From: Clostridiaceae bacterium
GTDB taxonomy: Bacteria > Bacillota_I > Bacilli_A > Erysipelotrichales > Coprobacillaceae
Assembly: GCA_902363625.1 (NCBI GenBank)
Contig: CABJAS010000006.1
Span: forward strand, 124,001 to 188,000
DNA length: 64,000 nt
Direction of reading: 5' to 3'
The notes below the pieces were generated by a model, which had not been told where the DNA came from, did not search any database, and saw only the letters and a list, made by a program, of their open reading frames with translations. The translations under genes and the position numbers were made by a program. The stretch's first letter is position 1. Every line of letters begins with the position of its first letter. Positions 1-8,902 of the stretch are shown here, in pieces.

Positions 1-188
1 TAAATGATCGTTACAGTTTCTTTTTCACGATCAAAATCTGCGATTGTTAATGGGATTCTTTCGCCATCTTCACTTACTCTTAATATAATAAACTGCCCAG
101 CAAGACATTTACGTGATACATGAGGTGCTTTAATTTCCATCAATTCAACGACATCGTTTAATTTCTCTTTTTTTATGATTTTATACAT
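1..188 (-). CDS. Partial ferredoxin-NAD(P) reductase-type FAD/NAD-binding subunit (N-terminus only)
   Basis: The first 62 codons read on the minus strand from an ATG at 188; the rest lies outside the window. The peptide starts MYKIIKKEKLNDVVELMEIK and continues with a GQFIILRV stretch and IPLTIADFD. This matches the opening beta-barrel of the sulfide/dihydroorotate dehydrogenase-like FAD/NAD-binding family, the small subunit of NADPH-dependent ferredoxin oxidoreductases. RPxT/IPLTI-type segments in this family contact FAD. A purine-rich site (GGAAAGAGGG) precedes the start. It is divergent from the gene at 281. The partner (glutamate synthase-like large subunit) would be expected just outside the window. 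Confidence 0.75.
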   Translation of the reverse strand, partial: MYKIIKKEKLNDVVELMEIKAPHVSRKCLAGQFIILRVSEDGERIPLTIADFDREKETVTII

Positions 189-262
189 TTTTCAACCCTC
201 TTTCCACTTTTTCCTTATTATATATAAATTTTATTTTAAAATCAATCAATCTTTGTTACTAT

Positions 263-278
263 TGTTACGGAGGTAACA
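263..278 (+). promoter_or_regulatory. Small hairpin presenting the ribosome-binding site of the 281 gene
   Basis: TGTTAC (263-268) and GTAACA (273-278) are exact inverted repeats around a four-base GGAG loop, which is the Shine-Dalgarno core of the next gene. A second GTTAC copy sits at 255-259. The arrangement could present or mask the ribosome site, or the repeats could be an operator. Function is inferred. Confidence 0.3.
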
Positions 279-280
279 GC

Positions 281-1300
281 ATGAAAATATTAATTATCGG
301 CGGTACCGGTACGATCAGTACTCCTATCACTTCCGCCTTAGCACAAAACACTCAAAATGAAGTCTATGTTTTAAACCGCGGCAATCATAATGACCGCCTG
401 CATCCAAACATTATCTCATTGATTGGGGACATCAATGATAAAGAAGCAATCTCTTCTTTAATCAAAGAAATGACATTTGACACTGTCATTAATTTTATTT
501 TATTCACACCCGCACAAGCCTATGATAATATTGCATTATTTAAAGGGAAAACGAAGCAGTTTATTTTCATTTCGACAGTTGTCACGTATAACCATGACGG
601 AGCAGTCTGCTTTAATGAAGATCATCCGCTGGGAAATCGTTATTCTCACTACGGACAAGGGAAACAAGCTTGTGAAGAAATATTCAGAAAAGCCTATCAG
701 GAAGAAGGTTTTCCAATTACTATCGTTCGCCCTTCCCAAACGTATTCCAATGATCGTATTCCTCTAAGTATTAAAGGAAAGAACTGCTACAGTGTTATTA
801 AAAGAATGCTTGAAGGAAAAGAAGTGATCATTCATGGTGATGGAAACAGTTTATGGACATGCACACATGCTGATGATTTTGCCAAAGGTTTTGTCCCTTT
901 AGTGGGAAATCTTGATACAATCAATGAAGCTTATCAGATTGTTTCTGATGAACAGGTCAGTTGGAACATGATTTATCTTTATTTAGCTAAATTATTGAAC
1001 GTTCCTTTTAAACCTGTCTATATGACCACGGATTTGCTTTCTAAAAGCAAAACCTATTCATTAAGTGAAAGCATTCAGGGGGATAAGCAGTTCTCCCATC
1101 TATTTGACACAACAAAGATCAAACAGGCAGCTCCTGACTTTGAATGTGCCATTACGATTGAAAAAGGATTGGCAATGTACCTTGATTATATGGAAAAACA
1201 CCCCGAATTAAAACAAGCAGATGAAAAATTTGATCAATGGTGTGACCAAGTTATCGCTGCCTATAAATTGGCAATGAAGTCCGTAGAAGAGGTTTTATAA
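281..1300 (+). CDS. NAD-dependent epimerase/dehydratase family protein (extended SDR)
   Basis: A 339-residue extended short-chain dehydrogenase. The N-terminal Rossmann motif GGTGTIS is at residues 7-13, followed by beta-alpha alternation and a YSHYGQGK segment giving the catalytic Y124-x3-K128. The substrate is unknown; relatives act on nucleotide sugars or other carbonyl compounds. The ATG follows GGAGG by seven bases. It ends two bases before a HAD phosphatase gene, so the two are almost certainly one transcript, and a terminator follows the second gene. The fold is certain but the reaction is not. Confidence 0.85.
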   Translation: MKILIIGGTGTISTPITSALAQNTQNEVYVLNRGNHNDRLHPNIISLIGDINDKEAISSLIKEMTFDTVINFILFTPAQAYDNIALFKGKTKQFIFISTVVTYNHDGAVCFNEDHPLGNRYSHYGQGKQACEEIFRKAYQEEGFPITIVRPSQTYSNDRIPLSIKGKNCYSVIKRMLEGKEVIIHGDGNSLWTCTHADDFAKGFVPLVGNLDTINEAYQIVSDEQVSWNMIYLYLAKLLNVPFKPVYMTTDLLSKSKTYSLSESIQGDKQFSHLFDTTKIKQAAPDFECAITIEKGLAMYLDYMEKHPELKQADEKFDQWCDQVIAAYKLAMKSVEEVL

Positions 1301-1302
1301 TC

Positions 1303-2088
1303 ATGGGGAAGCTTCTATTCTTTGATATTGATGGAACCTTGTTAAGTGATACTACTCATCAGGTTCCTCAAAGTGCCAAAGAAGCATTAAAACAGGCACA
1401 GGCAAACGGACATCTCGTCTTTATCAATACTGGTCGTCCTTATGCTTCCATCTCTCAGGAGATCAAAGACTTGAACTATGATGGGATATTGTGCGGCTGC
1501 GGCACTTACATCGAATATCATCAGCAGATTTTATTTCATCGTGAAATTTCCCCGGAAATAATCGTTCAGGTCATAACTGCTTTAAGAAAACATAGAGTTG
1601 CTGCCCTGTTAGAAGGAAAAGATGCCGTATATTATGACTCAAACAACCACCATCCTCATGTAGCTCAAATTAAAAATAATTATACTGCAATTGGAATGGA
1701 TACTCAGCACACTTGGGAGGATGCCAATATTCATTTTGATAAGTTTACAATTTGGCATGATACACACAGTGATTTTCCGGGGTTAAAAAAGGAGATGATT
1801 CCTCATTTCGATTATATCGAACGTGCCCTTAACTTTGGCGAATTTGTACCGCATGGCTTTACCAAAGCAACCGGCATTCAGTTTTTGATGAAGCATCTGC
1901 AGGTAGACCATGAGCATACATACTGCTTTGGCGACAGCACAAATGACCTTTCGATGCTTGAATATTGTCAGCACAGTGTCGCTATGAAAAACAGTGATCC
2001 GCGAATTTTCAGTCAAGTTGAATACATCACGACAGATGTCGATGATGATGGCATTGCCAATGCTTTAAAGCATTATCAGCTAATATAA
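1303..2088 (+). CDS. HAD superfamily hydrolase, Cof-like subfamily IIB
   Basis: A 261-residue protein with HAD motif I DIDGT at about residues 8-12 (both aspartates present), motif II (NTGRP) around residues 42-46 and motif IV FGDSTNDLSML near residue 213. The large cap between motifs II and III is typical of Cof/YbiV sugar-phosphate phosphatases. It is cytosolic and probably Mg2+-dependent; the substrate cannot be told from sequence. It is coupled to the SDR upstream by a two-base gap. A second, similar HAD protein lies at 10046-10834. Confidence 0.88.
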   Translation: MGKLLFFDIDGTLLSDTTHQVPQSAKEALKQAQANGHLVFINTGRPYASISQEIKDLNYDGILCGCGTYIEYHQQILFHREISPEIIVQVITALRKHRVAALLEGKDAVYYDSNNHHPHVAQIKNNYTAIGMDTQHTWEDANIHFDKFTIWHDTHSDFPGLKKEMIPHFDYIERALNFGEFVPHGFTKATGIQFLMKHLQVDHEHTYCFGDSTNDLSMLEYCQHSVAMKNSDPRIFSQVEYITTDVDDDGIANALKHYQLI

Positions 2089-2119
2089 AAAAGGACGATG
2101 ACATAATCATTGTCCTTTT
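2089..2119. terminator. Bidirectional terminator between convergent genes
   Basis: AAAAGGACGATGA pairs with TCATTGTCCTTTT around a short loop, with T runs on both strands. It ends the SDR/HAD transcript and overlaps the last codons of the minus-strand PII-like gene. Confidence 0.75.
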
Positions 2120-2457
2120 CTTGTGATAAAACTGCCATAAACTTCATCGAGAGGCAGGATCATCAATACTCCCGAATTTGGCTGATCCAAACCACCGGTC
2201 ACATCGTTTACAATCTGTTTAAACTTTGCAACCTTTTCTTCTTCCATACAAAAAAGCATTGTCTTGTTGGCATCCCGAGGAATAATAAACAGCTGTTTTA
2301 ATACAGATACTAAATCCTCATTTTGATAATCTGTTTGCTTCTTTGCCATCCCCATACTATCCAAGATTGTACCACCACGAATTCCGGCATTATAAAGCTT
2401 GCCTAAAAACGTTTCCTGTAAATCCGGATTGTTGAGAATAAAAATGACTAATTTCAT
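2107..2457 (-). CDS. PII-like / nitrogen-regulatory-fold protein
   Basis: About 116 residues with a beta-alpha-beta start (MKLVIFILNN), a glycine-containing segment GIRGGTILDSMG and a second beta strand TMLFCMEEEKV, as in PII/CutA-like ferredoxin-fold proteins. I start it at the ATG at 2457, which sits eight bases after a GGGG site, rather than at an upstream GTG (2466) that overlaps that site. It lies 13 bases downstream of the DUF308-papain fusion gene, so it may sense a ligand for that membrane protein. This is a weak family match and the ligand is unknown. Confidence 0.6.
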   Translation of the reverse strand: MKLVIFILNNPDLQETFLGKLYNAGIRGGTILDSMGMAKKQTDYQNEDLVSVLKQLFIIPRDANKTMLFCMEEEKVAKFKQIVNDVTGGLDQPNSGVLMILPLDEVYGSFITRKGQ

Positions 2458-2470
2458 TTTTCTCACCCCA

Positions 2471-3748
2471 TTATTTATAAACTGTACGTGTTACCACGAA
2501 ACTGCCCTCTTTCTTGAACTCTCGTTCAAAATAATCATAATAAGTTCCCGGTGTAATCATCCCGTGGATATTCAATAAATCCGTTCCCGCTTTTCCTAAT
2601 ACACTGTCAGCCAGCAAGACACAGTTTGTACTCATAACAAAATAGGTCTTAAAGCGGCTGTATTTAAACTTGTAAAGCAATGCGTCGCAATCCTTAACTA
2701 ACAGACTTCCATAATCCTGATATTTCTCCGGATGCTCCGGATCTTTCATAATCGGTGGCTCCCAAGGCACTAATCGTGACTTCAAATCATCAATCTTCGC
2801 TTTGACATTTTTATATTGTTCTTCATCTAATTTTAAACCATAGCTGAATAATGTTTTTTTACTGTGTTCAATGCAAAAGGGGATATATTTTTCTTTAGTT
2901 GTGATAAATAAAATCCCATCGCCGATAGATTCCATCAGTTTAAAGGAATCTTGATCATAATTGCCATACGAAATAATCTCGTTGTCAAAGTATAAATCAA
3001 CATGTCCTAAAGCTCCATAGCCATTTTGCGTAACATGAATAAAAACCTCGATATCCGGAATAACCTCTTCTTTCTTTTCTACAAACTCAGTGACCTCACC
3101 GTCATCATCGTATTCCCCTAAATATTTATTGATTGCCTGCAAAGCACGATACGGCAATAATGCCACCAAAAAGATTGGTAAATTAATACGGATCATTCTT
3201 TTATACTTTGTTTTTGTTGCTTTTGGAATGATGAGCTCAAAGCCATCACGTACATAGGTATACCCCAAACATACTGCATACAAGCCCAACAGTAAAAACA
3301 GCTGTCCTACTCTGGCAAAAGGAGTTAAGACCAAAAAAAACCCTAAACCAATAAACAAGAGTGCATCCAGTAGTAAGATTAAACGTCCTTTCACATGATC
3401 TTTACGGTAAATAAAATAAGTAATAAGTTTTAATACTCCCGTCATAATACCATATAGTCCAAACAAGATGACAATCAAAGAAACTGGCACTTCGGGAAAT
3501 AACTGTATCAGTTCTCCTGCCACAATACTCACTAAAGCCGTTGTCAGAGATATTGACTTTTTAATATCATTTGAACCAATCACTAATGCCACTAGCTGAA
3601 ATACTCCGGCGATAATCAATAGGGAAGCGATAAGTTCGATCATCGTAATCGCAAACGTAGCCCGCATAATCATAACGCTGATGCCTAACACAACAAGACA
3701 TGTTCCCCCGATGACCATTGAAGAGGATTCCCAACGTTTATCCTTCAT
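2471..3748 (-). CDS. DUF308 (HdeD-like) membrane domain fused to a papain-like (NlpC/P60-permuted) domain
   Basis: A 425-residue protein. Residues 10-210 hold six or seven hydrophobic helices resembling HdeD/DUF308 membrane proteins. After an acidic linker (213-230), the C-terminal domain has ALGHVDLYF with H249 and STNCVLLADSVLG with C376, then a PGTYYDYF end. The His-before-Cys order and the GHxxLY context resemble circularly permuted papain-fold amidases of the YiiX/NlpC type. If so, it is a membrane-anchored hydrolase. Topology and activity are inferred. It is followed directly by a PII-like gene whose ribosome site starts right after this stop codon. Confidence 0.6.
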   Translation of the reverse strand: MKDKRWESSSMVIGGTCLVVLGISVMIMRATFAITMIELIASLLIIAGVFQLVALVIGSNDIKKSISLTTALVSIVAGELIQLFPEVPVSLIVILFGLYGIMTGVLKLITYFIYRKDHVKGRLILLLDALLFIGLGFFLVLTPFARVGQLFLLLGLYAVCLGYTYVRDGFELIIPKATKTKYKRMIRINLPIFLVALLPYRALQAINKYLGEYDDDGEVTEFVEKKEEVIPDIEVFIHVTQNGYGALGHVDLYFDNEIISYGNYDQDSFKLMESIGDGILFITTKEKYIPFCIEHSKKTLFSYGLKLDEEQYKNVKAKIDDLKSRLVPWEPPIMKDPEHPEKYQDYGSLLVKDCDALLYKFKYSRFKTYFVMSTNCVLLADSVLGKAGTDLLNIHGMITPGTYYDYFEREFKKEGSFVVTRTVYK

Positions 3749-3783
3749 CGCTCTCCCCCCTTATATTTATTATATAATAATAA

Positions 3784-4467
3784 TTAATCCCGATAAAGCA
3801 AATGTTTCCATGCTTTCTTTACAAATGGAAGCTTATAAATGAAAAAGAAAATCATAACCCCGGTAAAATTTAATATAAAATCATCAATATCACCAACGCC
3901 TACACTAAAGTACACTTGTGCACACTCACTTAAAATGATGGTTGTTGCCATAAAAAGCGGAAAGCGAAAGAAAGAATCCATCGTTTCCGATAAGGTCGGC
4001 AACAGAATCCCCATTGGAGCAAAGACGATTAAATTGCCTACAACATTAAGCAATAGATGGGACAAATAGATATTGCCATTTTGATAAGCCAGCATGTAGT
4101 CCTTCATCATTTTAAACGGTTCTAAATTAATCCCTTCAACCATATGGGATAGGAGTTTATTACTTTGTACGGTGATATTTCTGCCAAAGTCGCCATCAAA
4201 GAATAATAAATAGATGAGATTAACCAGATAAATAATAAAAACAATGAAAATAAAGGCGGTCATCAGCTTACGTTTTTGTGAACGTTCCTTTAATTCTTTT
4301 AATAGCTGCCATACACTAAGACTCAGCCATAAAATCCCCAGTGTCACGATTCCGATTTTTTCTTTTACCCCAAATGTAATAACGGGACTTACGGCTACAA
4401 AGATTTGATAAAGAAGGGTAGATAAAAATAAAATAAAGTAGATAATGAATGATTTATTTATTTTCAT
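3784..4467 (-). CDS. VanZ-family membrane protein
   Basis: A 227-residue integral membrane protein with about six hydrophobic segments. The family signatures are LEPFKMM near residue 116, GNLIVFAPMGILLP near residue 143 and ECAQVYFSVGVGDIDDFILN near residue 185. VanZ relatives are common, poorly characterised membrane proteins; VanZ itself gives low-level teicoplanin resistance. It is preceded by a GGAGG site (GGAGGCGCGT) and lies upstream of the DUF308 fusion gene in the same direction. Another VanZ protein is at 20115-20741. A glycopeptide role is not implied by sequence. Confidence 0.85.
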   Translation of the reverse strand: MKINKSFIIYFILFLSTLLYQIFVAVSPVITFGVKEKIGIVTLGILWLSLSVWQLLKELKERSQKRKLMTAFIFIVFIIYLVNLIYLLFFDGDFGRNITVQSNKLLSHMVEGINLEPFKMMKDYMLAYQNGNIYLSHLLLNVVGNLIVFAPMGILLPTLSETMDSFFRFPLFMATTIILSECAQVYFSVGVGDIDDFILNFTGVMIFFFIYKLPFVKKAWKHLLYRD

Positions 4468-4517
4468 ACGCGCCTCCTTCTTAACCCTTATAGTATATCA
4501 TAATGTCTGTCTATTCC

Positions 4518-4564
4518 AAATAAAAAACAAAAAAATAATCTGAGGTTTGATCCCCAGATTATTT
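4518..4564 (-). terminator. Rho-independent terminator of adhE
   Basis: An imperfect 13-bp stem (4533-4545 with 4552-4564, core AATCTG/CAGATT) is followed on the minus strand by TTTTTTGTTTTTT. Confidence 0.8.
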
Positions 4565-4576
4565 CAATTTCAGACA

Positions 4577-7237
4577 TTATTTTTTAGTTGTTTTTCTTTC
4601 ATAGCTATAAGTTAATCTTAAGATTTGTTCCATATCTTTAACCATAGGCATTCTAGGGTTAGCTGGTGAACATTGATCTTCATAAGCGTTCATAGCGATT
4701 CTGTGAACTGCTTCTTCCCAATCTTCCTTGCTGATTCCCTGAGATGCGAAGTTAGAAGGAATTCCAACTCTTCCTGTTAATTCATCACAAGCTTGTGCAA
4801 ACATTTCTACACCTTCAGCCGGAGTTTTAGGATTTAATCCGATTAACTGAGCTAATTCCATATATTTAACATCAGCTTTATAGTTTTCAATCTTAGGCCA
4901 AATGTTTAATTTTGTAGGTACTGTTCCGTTATAACGGATAACATGTGGTAATAAAATAGCATTTGTACGTCCATGAGGTACATGGAACTCTCCACCGATC
5001 TTATGCGCTAATGAGTGGTTCATACCCAAGAAAGCATTTGCGAATGCCATACCGGCGATTGTCGCAGCATTATGCATTTTTTCTCTTGCTTCAGGATCGT
5101 TTTTACCATTTTTAACTGATCTTTCTAAGTAATCGAATACTAATTTAACTGCTTGTTTAGCCCATCCATCTGTAAAGTCAGATGCTAAGATTGAAACATA
5201 AGCTTCAACAGCATGAGTTAATACGTCAACTCCTGTATCCGCAGCGATAGAAGCAGGCATACTCATTGCGAATTCTGGATCTACGATTGCTACTGTTGGT
5301 GTCAATGCATAGTCAGTTAATGGATATTTTTTATTTTCTTTACGATCAGTAATAACCGCAAACGGTGTTACTTCTGAACCTGTACCTGAAGTTGTTGGGA
5401 TACAGATTAATCTTGTTTTCTTACCTAATTCAGGGAATTTGAATGCACGTTTTCTAATGTCCATGAATTTTTGTTTGATATCATCGAAGTTTACTTCCGG
5501 ATGTTCATGTAATAACCACATAACTTTAGCGGCATCCATTGAAGAACCTCCACCTAAAGCGATAATAACATCAGGATTGAATTTGTTCATTAATTCAACA
5601 CCTTTTTGTACTGTATCTACACTTGGATCTGGTTCAACATCAAAGAATAATTCGATATCTACTTTATTTCTTCTTCTCTTGATCGCATCTTCAATTTTAG
5701 CTACATAACCTAAATTATACATACCACGGTCAGTGACGATCATAGCTTTTTCCATTTCTTTCATATCGATCAAGTATTTGATTGAGTTCTTTTCGAAATA
5801 GATTTTTGGTGGAAGTTTAACCCATTGCATATTGTTGTTACGTCTCCCTACTCTCTTAATATTTAATAAGTTGATGGCACTTACGTTGTTAGAAACTGAG
5901 TTTCTACCATAAGATCCACATCCTAATGTTAATGAAGGAATGAAGGCATTATAAACTGAACCGATTCCTCCGAATGTAGATGGAGCATTTTCGATAATAC
6001 GGATGGCTTTACAAGCTTTACCGAATTCGATTGTTACATCATGATTTTGAGTATGGATTGCTGCAGAGTGTCCTAAACCGTTGAATTCAACCATCGCTGC
6101 CGCTTTAGCAATACCATCTTCTGTAGAATCAGCTTTTAAGATTGCTAATACCGGAGATAATTTTTCTCTTGTTAAAGGTTCTTTTGGTCCTACTTCGCTA
6201 CATACTGCACAAAGAATCTGAGTATCTTCCGGTACCTTGATTCCGGCTTCCAAAGCGATTGAATAAGCTGAATGTCCAACGATATTTGGATTTAATTTAG
6301 CGTTTTCAACACCTTCAGAGTTAGAAGCAAATCCGAACATATATTTTTCTAATGCTTCTTTTTCTTTATCATTTACGAAATAAACTTTAAAGCGTTTCAT
6401 TTCATTAATTACTTCATCATAGATTTCATGATCGATGATGGCTGCTTGTTCAGAGGCACAGATCATCCCGTTATCAAAAGATTTTGATAAGATAACGTCA
6501 TTCACTGCACGTTTGATATTACAAGTTTTTTCTAAGTATGCAGGCACATTTCCGGCTCCTACACCTAATGCTGGCTTACCGCAAGAATAAGCAGCTTTAA
6601 CCATTGCGTTACCACCTGTTGCCAGGATTGTAGCGATACCATCATTATTCATTAATGAAGTTGTTGCATACATTGATGGAGTTGGTAAATCCAACCATTG
6701 AATACAATCTTCCGGAGCTCCGGCTGCAACTGCTGCATCTCTCATACAAATAGCTGCTAACTTAGAACATTGTTGAGCAGATGGATGGAATGAGAAGATG
6801 ATTGGGTTTCTTGTTTTTAAAGCGATTAATGATTTAAAGATAACTGTAGAAGTTGGGTTTGTTGTAGGGATGATTCCACACACTACCCCAACCGGTTCAG
6901 CAATTTCAGTGATTCCAGTTAGTGGATCTTCATTAATGATTCCTACTGTTTTTAAGTGACGTAAATTAGAGTTTACGTATTCGCAGGCAAATAAGTTTTT
7001 AACGGCTTTGTCTTCAAATACCCCTCTGCCAGTTTCTTTGATAGCAGCTTCTGCTAAAACACCATGCTGATCTAATCCAGCAACTGAACATTTTGCTACG
7101 ATATAGTCTACTGCATCTTGATCTAAACGTCTAAATTTTTCCAATGAAACTAAGGCTTTGCTTACTAGACCATCTACATAAGCATCCACTTGTTCATTTG
7201 TCATTTCTTCTACTTTGGCAACTTTTTTTTCTGCCAT
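4577..7237 (-). CDS. adhE: Bifunctional acetaldehyde-CoA / alcohol dehydrogenase
   Basis: An 886-residue fusion that reduces acetyl-CoA to acetaldehyde and then ethanol, reoxidising two NADH during fermentation. The N-terminal aldehyde dehydrogenase half has the catalytic cysteine C260 in GMICASEQ. The C-terminal iron-dependent alcohol dehydrogenase half carries GGGSSMDAAK (562-571) and histidine motifs HSLAHKIGG and PHGRTNAILLPH that bind Fe2+. I start at the ATG at 7237 because GGAGG lies eight bases upstream; an upstream in-frame GTG (7243) overlaps the ribosome site. Such enzymes form spirosome filaments. It is monocistronic with its own terminator and a long leader. Confidence 0.98.
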   Translation of the reverse strand: MAEKKVAKVEEMTNEQVDAYVDGLVSKALVSLEKFRRLDQDAVDYIVAKCSVAGLDQHGVLAEAAIKETGRGVFEDKAVKNLFACEYVNSNLRHLKTVGIINEDPLTGITEIAEPVGVVCGIIPTTNPTSTVIFKSLIALKTRNPIIFSFHPSAQQCSKLAAICMRDAAVAAGAPEDCIQWLDLPTPSMYATTSLMNNDGIATILATGGNAMVKAAYSCGKPALGVGAGNVPAYLEKTCNIKRAVNDVILSKSFDNGMICASEQAAIIDHEIYDEVINEMKRFKVYFVNDKEKEALEKYMFGFASNSEGVENAKLNPNIVGHSAYSIALEAGIKVPEDTQILCAVCSEVGPKEPLTREKLSPVLAILKADSTEDGIAKAAAMVEFNGLGHSAAIHTQNHDVTIEFGKACKAIRIIENAPSTFGGIGSVYNAFIPSLTLGCGSYGRNSVSNNVSAINLLNIKRVGRRNNNMQWVKLPPKIYFEKNSIKYLIDMKEMEKAMIVTDRGMYNLGYVAKIEDAIKRRRNKVDIELFFDVEPDPSVDTVQKGVELMNKFNPDVIIALGGGSSMDAAKVMWLLHEHPEVNFDDIKQKFMDIRKRAFKFPELGKKTRLICIPTTSGTGSEVTPFAVITDRKENKKYPLTDYALTPTVAIVDPEFAMSMPASIAADTGVDVLTHAVEAYVSILASDFTDGWAKQAVKLVFDYLERSVKNGKNDPEAREKMHNAATIAGMAFANAFLGMNHSLAHKIGGEFHVPHGRTNAILLPHVIRYNGTVPTKLNIWPKIENYKADVKYMELAQLIGLNPKTPAEGVEMFAQACDELTGRVGIPSNFASQGISKEDWEEAVHRIAMNAYEDQCSPANPRMPMVKDMEQILRLTYSYERKTTKK

Positions 7238-7300
7238 GATCACACCTCCGTATGTTTTTTGTGAAATATTTAATTTGATTTACACACGTAGTTTATCATC

Positions 7301-7318
7301 TTGTGAAAAAAAATACAA
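7301..7318. promoter_or_regulatory. Candidate Rex (NADH-responsive) operator
   Basis: TTGTGAAAAAAAATACAA is 18 bases and matches the Rex consensus TTGTGAANNNNTTCACAA except for two positions in the right arm. Rex commonly represses adhE in Bacillota. No rex gene is in the window. Confidence 0.35.
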
Positions 7319-7342
7319 TAGCTTTTTTACCTCCTTTTTGAC

Positions 7343-7356
7343 ATTAAGCGCTTACA
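7343..7356. promoter_or_regulatory. Candidate cre (CcpA) site in adhE leader
   Basis: ATTAAGCGCTTACA; its complement TGTAAGCGCTTAAT matches 12 of 14 positions of the cre consensus. It lies downstream of the predicted start of transcription, where CcpA usually blocks elongation. Confidence 0.35.
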
Positions 7357-7561
7357 CTTAAAATATTTTTTTAAACCCCGTGAAATGCAAATCAAACTAG
7401 CTCTTATTTATATTGATTTTATCATACTTTTTCTTATTTTTAAAGTGAATCGCCAAAAGAACATTTTTTTCAAAATTTTACACTTTTTTTATAACTAAAA
7501 CAGCTTGATTTTCACTCCTTTACAAACGAAAACCCTTTCACAAAATCAACATTTATAAATT

Positions 7562-7585
7562 AAAAAAGATTGCAGCTCTGCAATC
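7562..7585 (-). terminator. Terminator of lysR-rhodanese transcript
   Basis: GATTGCAG and CTGCAATC form a near-perfect palindrome (7568-7585), followed on the minus strand by TTTTTT. Confidence 0.8.
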
Positions 7586-7586
7586 C

Positions 7587-7895
7587 TTATCGGTTGATTT
7601 CATAGGGCCAATCTAAAATTCCACCAAAGTTATACACATTCTGATAGCCCATTTTTTCAAGCTGTTCACATGCCGCCGCACTTCTTTTTCCGCTGCGACA
7701 ATAGACTAAAATCTTTTCATCGAGATCTTTTAATGATTCCGCTGCTGCTTGTGTAATCGTTCCTAAGGGAAGCAGGATGGATCCCGGGATATGCATTGCT
7801 GCATACTCCTCTTCTTCACGAACATCTACGATCGTCACTTTTTCATGATCGATCATTTCTTTTGCAGTCTGCGGTGTAATTGTTTTATACTCCAT
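7587..7895 (-). CDS. Rhodanese-like single-domain protein
   Basis: About 102 residues forming one rhodanese domain. It has the DVREEEEY motif after the first strand and the active-site loop CRSGKRS with a catalytic cysteine, a six-residue loop typical of sulfurtransferases rather than Cdc25-type phosphatases. The start at 7895 is set by GGAG eight bases before the ATG; a longer reading would run into the end of the LysR gene. It lies 22 bases after lysR in the same direction, so the two are probably cotranscribed. Its sulfur donor and acceptor are unknown. Confidence 0.88.
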   Translation of the reverse strand: MEYKTITPQTAKEMIDHEKVTIVDVREEEEYAAMHIPGSILLPLGTITQAAAESLKDLDEKILVYCRSGKRSAAACEQLEKMGYQNVYNFGGILDWPYEINR

Positions 7896-7917
7896 TTGAT
7901 TTTCTCCTTCATCTCTA

Positions 7918-8790
7918 TTATAACAAGATATCATGCGGTATATTCGCACAAAATGCTTCCAGCATCGGTGTCATCTTTTTATTCTTATTCATTACCATCG
8001 TAATTGGGTTGCTCAGATTTAAATCTGTAATCACTAATTCTATCAAAGTATTTTGTTTTAACTCCTGCTGAACCAATACTTTAGGTAAAATTGCAATGCC
8101 TAATCCCATTTTTGCTGCTTCGATCAAGGTTTGTGAATCCACACTCACCCACTGAGCAAAAAGCTGATAACCCGCCAATGTCACGGCTGATTCAAAAGTT
8201 TCCCGTACTGCACTTCCGCGTTCTCTTAACAGTAAGCGATGCTCCAGCAATGCTTTAAGCGATAATTTACTATGAATCGCTGTATTAGGTGACACATAAG
8301 CCCCAATGTCATAATTTAAAATCGGAGTCATTAAAAAAGACTGTGACGGCAATGCCCCTTCAATAAAAGCAACATCCGCTCTTCCCTCTAATAATGCTTT
8401 TAACGCTGAAGCTGCACTGTTAATCTCTACTTGTACTTTGGTATGATGCATACTTTGAAACTGCTCAATATAGCGTGGCAGCCAAATTTGGGCAAAGGTA
8501 ATACAGCTGGAAATAGAAAGCGGCGCTGCTTCCTTCAATTCCCCTAAACGAGCCTCTAAGCGTTCCATCTCTTCAAGCAGAGGGAGGACTTCTTTTAAAA
8601 GTAGTTCTCCGCTTTTTGTCAGCTTCACACTTTTATGCATTCTTTCAAATAAAGGCGTATTGACTTTACTTTCTAATTCTTTCATTGCATGAGAAACGGC
8701 TGATTGGGTTAAAAACAGATTTTCTGCGGCACGGGTAAAATTTTCCGTTTTAGCGACTTCTCTAAAAATAAGATAGTGTTTAAGGTTCAT
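7918..8790 (-). CDS. LysR-family transcriptional regulator
   Basis: About 290 residues. The winged HTH is at 1-60 (FREVAKTENFTRAAENLFLTQS, then SHAMKELESKVNTPLFER), followed by a periplasmic-binding-like effector domain. The ATG at 8790 follows GGAGC by six bases. It is divergent from the two chromate-transporter-family genes starting at 8903, so by the usual LysR pattern it likely controls them from the 112-base gap. The effector is unknown. The rhodanese gene downstream may be part of the same response. Confidence 0.92.
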   Translation of the reverse strand: MNLKHYLIFREVAKTENFTRAAENLFLTQSAVSHAMKELESKVNTPLFERMHKSVKLTKSGELLLKEVLPLLEEMERLEARLGELKEAAPLSISSCITFAQIWLPRYIEQFQSMHHTKVQVEINSAASALKALLEGRADVAFIEGALPSQSFLMTPILNYDIGAYVSPNTAIHSKLSLKALLEHRLLLRERGSAVRETFESAVTLAGYQLFAQWVSVDSQTLIEAAKMGLGIAILPKVLVQQELKQNTLIELVITDLNLSNPITMVMNKNKKMTPMLEAFCANIPHDILL

Positions 8791-8902
8791 ATAAAGCTCC
8801 TTTTTGTCATGAATTTTATTCATGTCTCTCCCTGTATATTATCATTTCACAAATGGCAAAGCAACTTTTATAATAAACCTTGCATACAAAGAAAGGAGTT
8901 CT

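Larger units (their letters stand above)
7238..7586 (-). promoter_or_regulatory. Long upstream region of adhE with candidate promoter, cre and Rex sites
   Basis: No gene was seen in this 349-base gap. On the minus strand a candidate promoter has TTCACT (7444-7449), a 17-base spacer and TATGAT (7421-7426), giving a leader of about 180 bases. Within it lie a cre-like palindrome at 7343-7356 and a Rex-like site at 7301-7318. The far end (7562-7585) holds the rhodanese terminator. Confidence 0.4.
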
